DNA from: a virus
Strand: one strand, 5' to 3'
Length of the DNA stretch: 35,303 nucleotides
Virus record (IMG/VR): IMGVR_UViG_3300043392_000039
Location: 1 to 35,303 of that record
Shown here: piece by piece, positions 29,779 to 35,303 of the stretch
Layout: each line of letters starts with the position of its first letter
Position numbering within the stretch: the first letter of the stretch is position 1
The notes under the pieces: generated by a model
The model's input: only the letters and a program-made list of their open reading frames with translations
Databases searched by the model: none
What the model was told of the DNA's origin: nothing
Translations under genes and position numbers: made by a program

Positions 29779-30506
29779 TATTTAAACGAGTTTTTTAATT
29801 GTTGTAAAAATTCTAATTGTTGTTTTTGGATTAATTCTTCTGGATTAATCGCTTCAAGAGTGGTTGTAATCTCCGACTTCTCTCTACCATTAATTAGCTT
29901 GAACATTTCCGACTTGATAAAGTTATACTCAATTTCTAACAATTCATAGGATTCATCCTTTAAATTTCCTTTACGCAACATTTTGTAAAGTTTTTCGAAT
30001 CTATCTGATAACCCTTTAGCATCTAAGGATTTTAACCCTAAGAATGGTGTATCGGGATTAGCAGCCCATAAAACTGAAGAAAACTCATATAATTTAACTT
30101 CTTGAATCTCATAATAAGGAATCCCGTTTTTAGGCTCTACTCTATCTTCCTTAATTGTTGAGAAACCAATTGAGTGCTGATTAATCAATCCTTCTTCGTA
30201 AAGTTTAAGGATGTCCTCACCAACTTCGGTATCAACAATTTTAGCTTCAAAGTAAAGACCAAAAGAATCTTCCTTTAAGACTTGTGGCTTTCCAAGAGGT
30301 TTAGAAGAATCATGGTCATGTAAAAACCAAATTTCATTCTTACCATCTACACCTCTTTCTTTAATGGTTTTAGAGAATGCACCAGGCATAATCATATCAC
30401 CATGTAAATCAATATTACCAAACTTAGCTGCGTAACCTGTAACGATTCGCTTTTCGATGTCTAAGTCAGTAATCTCTCCATCAGACTTTATTTTATAATC
30501 TCTCAT
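29778..30506 (-). CDS. Prohead maturation protease (HK97 family)
   Basis: A 242-residue protein of the HK97/U35 serine protease family. Motifs: VTGYAAKFGNIDLHGD (22-37), FLHDHD with H63 and H65 (61-66), GLINQHSIGFS with the likely nucleophile S112 (106-116), and YEFSSVLWAANPD (140-152). The C-terminal third is helical and may serve in co-assembly with capsid. It cleaves the capsid delta domain and itself. A Bacteroidota-type promoter lies directly upstream. Confidence 0.9.
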   Translation of the reverse strand: MRDYKIKSDGEITDLDIEKRIVTGYAAKFGNIDLHGDMIMPGAFSKTIKERGVDGKNEIWFLHDHDSSKPLGKPQVLKEDSFGLYFEAKIVDTEVGEDILKLYEEGLINQHSIGFSTIKEDRVEPKNGIPYYEIQEVKLYEFSSVLWAANPDTPFLGLKSLDAKGLSDRFEKLYKMLRKGNLKDESYELLEIEYNFIKSEMFKLINGREKSEITTTLEAINPEELIQKQQLEFLQQLKNSFK

Positions 30507-30523
30507 ATCTAATTCAATATTCG

Positions 30524-30553
30524 CAAATATAACAAAAATAAATTACTACCAAA
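30524..30553 (-). promoter_or_regulatory. Late promoter upstream of protease and capsid
   Basis: On the - strand TTTG (30553-30550) and TATATTTG (30531-30524) lie 18 bases apart, close to the Bacteroidota consensus. It ends 17 bases before the protease ATG and overlaps the intergenic gap after the minor head gene. It would boost protease and capsid transcripts, which then end at the 28521-28560 terminator. Confidence 0.65.
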
Positions 30554-31285
30554 CTATACAAACATTATCCCACATCGGCAATTAACTAATTCGGATACGG
30601 GGGCACTATTATCACCAGGGGCATTCATAGGGAATCCACCTACAATAAACTTTTCAGATAAGCCAATAGCAGGATAATTAGCCATAGCATTATGCGTTGC
30701 TCTTTCTTTTCCATCTAAAGTAACTATCCATTTTTTCTTAATTTCTTTTTTCTCCAACTTAGCCCACTCTAAACTTGCAAGATTCATAATCTTTGTAGTT
30801 TCAGTTCTTGCAATCGTTTGAGCACGAATAATATTCTTTTGAGTTAAATATAATCCGAGTAAAGTAATTATCGCCGTTGTCGGAATACCTTGACTAACCT
30901 TATCCTCCACAAATCGCTTTATATCGTTTTTTATTGTCCGAATGATACCAAGTATTACAATGAACTCAACGAGGTTGTTAAATAGCAAAAGAACGGCTAA
31001 ATTCCATGCGTTATTAAATTCATCATCTTCGGCTTTTTTGTTTGTCCCATTAAGGAACTCATTTTGCTTTCTACCGAACTTATAATAAGCATCTTTAAGT
31101 ATTTCCATCATCCACTTGTCACTAAAGTGCGATGTGATGTGAAATGTACTCGGATTCCTTCCTTGTAGGCTTTGAATGTAAGCCTTTGTTTCAATATTTA
31201 ATTTAGTTTGTAAGAAAGCATAAAAACCTCTTTCGTTTATATCATGCCTTCGTGTCCATGCTCGGATGTATTGTTCTTCGGTCAT
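30554..31285 (-). CDS. Minor head protein (SPP1 gp7 / Mu F type)
   Basis: A 243-residue protein. The C-terminal domain matches phage head morphogenesis proteins: RAQTIARTETTKIMNLASLE, TLDGKERATHNAM, and APGDNSAPVSELVNCRCG. An inner hydrophobic stretch (NLVEFIVILGIIRTI) is present. It is probably bound to the portal inside the head and may take part in DNA ejection. It overlaps the small membrane gene upstream by 4 bases. Confidence 0.88.
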   Translation of the reverse strand: MTEEQYIRAWTRRHDINERGFYAFLQTKLNIETKAYIQSLQGRNPSTFHITSHFSDKWMMEILKDAYYKFGRKQNEFLNGTNKKAEDDEFNNAWNLAVLLLFNNLVEFIVILGIIRTIKNDIKRFVEDKVSQGIPTTAIITLLGLYLTQKNIIRAQTIARTETTKIMNLASLEWAKLEKKEIKKKWIVTLDGKERATHNAMANYPAIGLSEKFIVGGFPMNAPGDNSAPVSELVNCRCGIMFV

Positions 31286-31419
31286 CGTTTGTTTCTAAAT
31301 ATGCGTTCAACCTTTTTGCGTTCAATTCTTTTATGCTCAGGCTCATAAGTAATGATGAACCCAAGCAAGAAAGAACCTACTACACTAACTATTAAAATAA
31401 TTGAAGTTATGTAATCCAT
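31282..31419 (-). CDS. Tiny membrane protein between portal and minor head
   Basis: A 45-residue protein: MDYITSIILIVSVVGSFLLG is a single transmembrane segment, and the tail HKRIERKKVERIFRNKR is strongly basic. It starts one base after the portal stop and overlaps the next gene by 4 bases (ATGA). This placement within a packed late operon makes a real gene likely. Function unknown. Confidence 0.65.
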   Translation of the reverse strand: MDYITSIILIVSVVGSFLLGFIITYEPEHKRIERKKVERIFRNKR

Positions 31420-31420
31420 A

Positions 31421-32794
31421 TTAATCTTCATCTATAATTGGCGAACCAATTGTGTTAGGGTCAACATTCAAGCTGCCAATCGGCACTTGATTTGATTTAA
31501 TATACACATTTTGCATAATCGGGTCATTAGTTGGCTCAAAGTCCATAAACACCCTTTTCTCGTCTTGTGTAAGCACACCATCAAGTTTTTCCAAGATTGT
31601 CGCTGCATCCAAGAAGTTTTGCTTCATTTCAGGGTAAGCATCAACATCAAAACGAAGAATATATTGGGATGGGTTAATGCTCATCGTAGGGGCTAGCCAA
31701 GCAAGCATTTTTTCTAACACCTTTGATTGCAACGGAATAACGCAGTTAATAATCATTCTACGGATAAAGTGAGCCAAGTTGCTTTCCGTTAAGTTATCCG
31801 AGTTTAATAAAACATAAGGATAGTGCCATAAGCGACACAATTGCTCGGTAGATAGCTTACTCATTTGACGAAGGTCTAAGTCAATGTTGCTTGTTGATAG
31901 CTTCAAGTAACCCATCTTCGTATTTGAGAAAGCAATACGACCTTGGTTAGCCGAATTATAAACTTTGTCATAAACTCGGTCTTGTAAGTCTTGATAACCA
32001 GTTCCACTAATATCTTGAACATTAGGGTCATCGGTATAAAGCATACCAACTGCACCACGAGTTTCGTAATTCTCAATCGCTACTTCTTCTCCACTATTTG
32101 CTTTTTGTAGCACACGAGAACCAGCTTGCAAAGGAGAGAATCCACGAGGGATACTCAAGAAGTTAGTTTCGTTAGGGTTAAATGAACGAAACGATAAGAA
32201 AAACTTAGGGTCAATGTTTTTTACATTTAAAGAGAAAATGTTATACCCAGTAATCTTACGGAATCCATCGGTAACGATTTGGTAGTCGTTAGCAGCAATG
32301 ACATGAAGTCTTGCAATTTTACCCTTTTTAATCGGGTCCTCCTCGGCATAAACACCTACATCACCTAAAAGCAAGTACCATGAGAAAATAGCCTCAAAAA
32401 ACTCCTTTGTTGTTTGGTAATTGTTAGGTTGTCTTAATAATGCCAAAATTGGATGTTCTTCCAATTCTTTTAAGTTCTTTCTCCTAATGCCATTAGCTTC
32501 CAAGATACTTCTATCATTTGGTCGCATCATTAAGGATTTATATCTCTCGGCTTTCTTTACATCAACCTTATTAGCTTGATATAATTCTAACGGAACTTCA
32601 ACGGCACGAGATGCAATATCACTAATGATTGCATACACATCCACATTCTTTTCGTATCCATTTTGAATCGCATCACGATAGTCAGCGTTGTACAAAGAAT
32701 AGGTTTGCCCACCCATGAAGATTTGTTGTTGCTTCATTTGTTGAGCATTAATGTTAATGGCTTTTTTGCCAGTAAAAAAATCAAGTAATCCCAT
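31421..32794 (-). CDS. Portal protein
   Basis: A 457-residue protein of the HK97-type portal family: YEKNVDVYAIISDIASRAVE near the start, HPILALLRQPNNYQTTKEFF, WYLLLGDVGVYAEEDPIKKG, and SLPRGFSPLQ-like SIPRGFSPLQAGSRVL. It forms the dodecameric ring at one capsid vertex through which DNA is packaged and ejected. It follows the large terminase by 3 bases. Confidence 0.92.
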   Translation of the reverse strand: MGLLDFFTGKKAININAQQMKQQQIFMGGQTYSLYNADYRDAIQNGYEKNVDVYAIISDIASRAVEVPLELYQANKVDVKKAERYKSLMMRPNDRSILEANGIRRKNLKELEEHPILALLRQPNNYQTTKEFFEAIFSWYLLLGDVGVYAEEDPIKKGKIARLHVIAANDYQIVTDGFRKITGYNIFSLNVKNIDPKFFLSFRSFNPNETNFLSIPRGFSPLQAGSRVLQKANSGEEVAIENYETRGAVGMLYTDDPNVQDISGTGYQDLQDRVYDKVYNSANQGRIAFSNTKMGYLKLSTSNIDLDLRQMSKLSTEQLCRLWHYPYVLLNSDNLTESNLAHFIRRMIINCVIPLQSKVLEKMLAWLAPTMSINPSQYILRFDVDAYPEMKQNFLDAATILEKLDGVLTQDEKRVFMDFEPTNDPIMQNVYIKSNQVPIGSLNVDPNTIGSPIIDED

Positions 32795-32797
32795 TGT

Positions 32798-34180
32798 TTA
32801 AAAAATTAAAAGTTTCTTTTTAGAATACTTCGTATAAATCGCATATCGAATAGCATCAAGTGCGTGGTTGAAATCATCTATTGGTTTATTGATTGGTTTA
32901 CCACCAACCGTTAGCCATTGATAATTATCCACTTCTTTCTTGATATTCTTTGACCTACGAGTGTAATACACTTCATACTCTCGCAATTTACTAATACCAG
33001 CATTAACGGAATCGTTCCCTTTTACTGCTTTAAGAACTTTGACCCCAGCACGCCTTAATTCCTCAATTGATTTAGGGTCGGCACTATCGGCATAAATCTC
33101 CCCGTACTTATCGGGGTACATTTCAATCCTTTTGACCAAATCGGAATTAGTTAATCCTTTATCGTAAATTACTTCGTCAAGGTACAACTTATTACCAATT
33201 TTAGCAATTCTTATCAAAGCAGTTGGGTCATTAGAGAATCCAAAGTCAAGTCCACTAAAGATAACATCGGCATCCTTTGGAAAGAACTCACACACTTGCC
33301 AATCGTGATAAATCAAAGATTCACTACTTGGTTTAGGGTTTTGTTGATAAAGTGATTCAAAAGTAAAAGGTTCGTTCTTTTTGACCCTTAATAGCTTCTC
33401 TGCACTATGCTTTGCCTCCCATAAAGCCTCACCTTCTTTTCTTGGGTCGTAATCATTCTCGGCTCTTTCTCTTAAAGCAGGAAACTCAATAATTGTCCAA
33501 TCATCATCTCTCTCAAGCAATCTACCTGCTAAGTCATCATCATACCACCGAGTTTGGATAATAATTTGTGCTGAATCGTTATGTAAGCGAGTTTCAAACA
33601 CATCGGTGTACCAATTCCACAATTGCTCCTTAATAATGCTTGATTGTGCCTCTTGTCGGTCTTTTAAAGGGTCATCTATGATACCTAAGTCCACGGCAGT
33701 TCCAGTGAGTGAACCACCACGACCAACGGCTTTTAAATAGCCTCCACTACCAACAACTTGAAAAAACTCGGCAGTACGAATAGCTTCACCCTTCTTTTCA
33801 CTAATGCGTGTATCGGGGAAAAGTATTTTATACTCATCACTTGTAATCCTTCGTTGTATCTCGGCACTAAATTGTTCGGCAAGGGTTGCGTTATAAGATG
33901 CAAGAGCAATCTTTAAATTAGGCTTCTTACCAAGTGCATAAGTCGGAAAACTACGAGTAGATAATTCGGACTTCCCGTGTTGAGGAGGCACAAATATCAT
34001 TAACTTCTTTATCTCACCATTAAGCACCTTATCCAAGTGGTCGCATATAACTTTATGAAACCATTGCATATCATAGTCGGGCTTAATGTACTTAACAAAG
34101 TTATCAAACGACCTCCTCGAAATCTCTCTCCTCAATATCTCTATTTCGTAATTCTGAAAGTCTTTGTCTAATTTCTTCAT
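32798..34180 (-). CDS. terL: Large terminase subunit
   Basis: A 460-residue packaging motor. The ATPase has Walker A VPPQHGKSE (64-72), Walker B LGIIDDP (165-171) and IIIQTRWYDDD (206-216). The nuclease domain has GLDFGFSNDPTA (D312), IYADSADPKS (D365) and DDFNHALDAIRY (D442). It docks on the portal, translocates DNA with ATP and cuts the concatemer. The start ATG at 34180 overlaps the small terminase gene by 77 bases; the next ATG would remove the conserved FVKYIKPDY region. Confidence 0.95.
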   Translation of the reverse strand: MKKLDKDFQNYEIEILRREISRRSFDNFVKYIKPDYDMQWFHKVICDHLDKVLNGEIKKLMIFVPPQHGKSELSTRSFPTYALGKKPNLKIALASYNATLAEQFSAEIQRRITSDEYKILFPDTRISEKKGEAIRTAEFFQVVGSGGYLKAVGRGGSLTGTAVDLGIIDDPLKDRQEAQSSIIKEQLWNWYTDVFETRLHNDSAQIIIQTRWYDDDLAGRLLERDDDWTIIEFPALRERAENDYDPRKEGEALWEAKHSAEKLLRVKKNEPFTFESLYQQNPKPSSESLIYHDWQVCEFFPKDADVIFSGLDFGFSNDPTALIRIAKIGNKLYLDEVIYDKGLTNSDLVKRIEMYPDKYGEIYADSADPKSIEELRRAGVKVLKAVKGNDSVNAGISKLREYEVYYTRRSKNIKKEVDNYQWLTVGGKPINKPIDDFNHALDAIRYAIYTKYSKKKLLIF

Positions 34181-34586
34181 CGCTTAATTGTCTTGGGTCT
34201 ATAATATCTTCTCTAACTACCTTTTCCATTTGAATAGCTTGTAATGCCTTTCCATGTTGAAACTCCAACATAAATTGGGTATTCTTCATTTCACCATTCT
34301 TAATATCACCTAAGATGGCATTGGCTACTACGGCAATGAAGCCAGGGGTTTGAGAATCGGTTGCTACTCTTTTAATCTCACTAACGGTCATTGATTGAAC
34401 CAAAGCGGTAACACTCATTACATCATGCCTACTTAGCTTGACATCAAGAATATCACCTGCTTCTTCGATGACTTTCCTAATCATACTCTTTGGTCTGCCA
34501 TTAGGATTACGAACCTCACCCTTTTGAACAGGCTTTAAGTTCTTAATACTATTTGGATGAACCTCTCTTTTCTTTTCTTCACTCAT
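34104..34586 (-). CDS. Small terminase-like DNA recognition protein
   Basis: A 160-residue protein starting MSEEKKREVHPNSIKNLKPV. QKGEVRNPNGRPKSMIRK is a basic region common at the start of small terminase-like/DUF5681 proteins. The middle and C terminus are helical (QLSDEEIRQRLSELRNRDIE) and acidic. Position directly before terL supports a role in recognising the packaging site. It is the first gene of the late arm. Confidence 0.75.
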   Translation of the reverse strand: MSEEKKREVHPNSIKNLKPVQKGEVRNPNGRPKSMIRKVIEEAGDILDVKLSRHDVMSVTALVQSMTVSEIKRVATDSQTPGFIAVVANAILGDIKNGEMKNTQFMLEFQHGKALQAIQMEKVVREDIIDPRQLSDEEIRQRLSELRNRDIEERDFEEVV

Positions 34587-34682
34587 AAGTGTAGTTGTTT
34601 AAGGGTTTCAAACTGGGTTTATATTTTTTTTATGTGAAAATGGTTTTTACTTTCTTTTTCAAAATTGGCTAACCGAAAACTT

Positions 34683-34703
34683 ATTACACTATATCATTAC
34701 ACT
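34683..34703 (-). repeat. Inverted AGTGTAAT repeats
   Basis: Two ATTACACT units (34683-34690 and 34696-34703) are 13 bases apart and are the reverse complement of the AGTGTAAT units at 356-363 and 380-387. TAGTATACTA and TAGTATAATA follow at once. It looks like the opposite-facing counterpart of the 12-bp array. Confidence 0.5.
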
Positions 34704-34746
34704 AATAGTATACTAAATAGTATAATAATATAATATATATCTTTTC

Positions 34747-34769
34747 TTATTTAGAACGAATCTAAATAA
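34747..34769. promoter_or_regulatory. Operator-like palindrome, best copy
   Basis: TTATTTAGA-ACGAA-TCTAAATAA has perfect 9-bp arms, the most symmetrical member of the family. It lies 160 bp upstream of the small terminase start. Confidence 0.6.
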
Positions 34770-34824
34770 CACCTAACTCCTTAATAACCAAGACTTTATC
34801 CATGAGTTTGACCCGATTTTTGCC

Positions 34825-34847
34825 TTATTTAGACTCAATCTTAATAG
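34825..34847. promoter_or_regulatory. Operator-like palindrome, degenerate copy
   Basis: TTATTTAGA-CTCAA-TCTTAATAG keeps the left arm intact and a weakened right arm. It lies 78 bp from the best copy. Confidence 0.35.
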
Positions 34848-34858
34848 TGTTTACACCA

Positions 34859-34866
34859 CAAACATA
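34859..34866 (-). promoter_or_regulatory. Possible late-arm promoter -7 element
   Basis: On the - strand TATGTTTG matches TAnnTTTG exactly. No TTTG lies at the -33 distance; instead that region is occupied by the palindrome at 34874-34896, so transcription may need an activator or be blocked by a repressor bound there. It would give a leader of about 270 bases before terS. Confidence 0.4.
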
Positions 34867-34873
34867 ACACTTC

Positions 34874-34896
34874 TTATTTAGATTCAGTCTAATTTC
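34874..34896. promoter_or_regulatory. Operator-like palindrome over late -33 region
   Basis: TTATTTAGA-TTCAG-TCTAATTTC keeps the full left arm and a TCTAA right arm. It overlaps the expected -33 region of the possible late promoter at 34859-34866. Confidence 0.45.
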
Positions 34897-34965
34897 TTTG
34901 TTTTTACCTAATTTTTAAATGCGGTGTTTACAGGTATTACCCATATTTTCCTAGGTTTTTTTTGT

Positions 34966-34990
34966 TGGGTACCCCGACCAGACCTACCCA
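34966..34990. other. Hairpin in GC-richer patch
   Basis: TGGGTA (34966-34971) and TACCCA (34985-34990) pair around CCCCGACCAGACC. It lies between two CCTAGG sites (34950-34955, 35013-35018) in a patch that is richer in G and C than its surroundings. A packaging (cos or pac) role is possible from its place upstream of terS, but nothing confirms it. Confidence 0.35.
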
Positions 34991-35176
34991 CCCCCTTTTG
35001 CTCCACGACTTTCCTAGGTGCACCCCTCTTTTGCCCACAATAACACACACAAACACACAATAACATAGTTTAAGTAGTTACAAAGGGTGTGCCTGGGTTG
35101 AATAGGTGGTAGTGGGAGGGCAACCCACAAGGGTTTTACTCTTATTACTTAACTATTTTAGCCTTGTATCCATGAG

Positions 35177-35303
35177 AAAAAAAAAAGCCCTTGCAATAGG
35201 ATACTTGTATCTATTAAGGTATGAACAAATAACCACCATATAGCACCCCATATAAAGCCCCATATCTTCCACCTAATGAGCTCAAATAGGTATGCAAGTA
35301 CAA
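35177..35303. repeat. Terminal direct repeat, right copy
   Basis: Identical to bases 1-127. Removing one copy gives a circular unit of 35,176 bp. Confidence 0.95.

Larger units (their letters stand above)
34587..35176. other. Right half of the divergent noncoding region
   Basis: No gene is convincing here. From terS outward it holds AT-rich inverted AGTGTAAT repeats (34683-34703), three palindromes (34747, 34825, 34874), a possible late -7 element, then a GC-richer patch (34950-35040) with a hairpin and two CCTAGG sites, and an AC-rich run. It joins 1-577 across the contig ends. Origin, packaging site and late-promoter functions are all plausible here. Confidence 0.55.

Noticed and set aside
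1-35303. Integrase, cI-type repressor, tRNA genes, toxin-antitoxin pair
   Set aside because: I looked for them and saw no sequence support on either strand; the ribbon-helix-helix protein has no adjacent toxin-like partner.

Overview
The window looks like a complete small tailed-phage genome. The first 127 bases recur exactly at the end (1-127 = 35177-35303), the usual signature of a circular or circularly permuted genome assembled with a short overlap, so the unit length is about 35,176 bp. The host is most likely a member of the Bacteroidota. The DNA is AT-rich. Several promoters match the Bacteroidota form TTTG-N18..21-TAnnTTTG. Start codons are preceded by A/C-rich leaders ending in ACAATG rather than by Shine-Dalgarno sequences. 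The virion genes form an HK97-type, siphovirus-like set. I see no integrase, excisionase or cI-type repressor, so it is probably virulent.

Layout: two convergent arms. The left arm (578-12891, + strand) starts with seven to nine very small AT-rich genes of unknown function (578-2707) that end at a cluster of hairpins. A noncoding segment (2708-3075) follows. Next come a ribbon-helix-helix regulator, several tiny genes missed by simple ORF calling, a RusA resolvase, a probable structured RNA (about 4650-4807), a MazG-like gene, an SSB-like protein, a RecE/YqaJ-like nuclease, two HNH homing endonucleases, a helicase-loader-like protein and a DnaB helicase. The arm ends at back-to-back terminators (12917-12983).

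The right arm (34586 down to 13039, - strand) reads in classical order: small and large terminase, portal, a small membrane protein, Mu F-like minor head protein, prohead protease, major capsid, head-tail connectors, tail terminator, major tail protein, tail chaperones G and GT (with a -1 frameshift), tape measure, tail tip, tail fibres, holin candidate, endolysin, a unimolecular-spanin candidate and a metallophosphoesterase. The capsid and major tail protein genes are each followed by an intrinsic terminator, which would raise their transcripts above those of their neighbours.

The arms diverge from a noncoding region of about 1.17 kb that spans the contig junction (34587-35176 plus 1-577). 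It holds an array of 12-bp repeats, related repeats in the opposite orientation, five copies of a palindrome TTATTTAGA-N5-TCTAAATAA, and one half of a bipartite motif whose partner lies inverted at 2961-3023. It is the best candidate for the replication origin and master regulatory region. The least expected signals are: a second probable -1 frameshift on an A10 run at the end of the tail-tip gene; the palindrome family, plausibly bound by the phage's ribbon-helix-helix protein; the bipartite motif with its conserved 34-bp spacing; and the structured RNA candidate.
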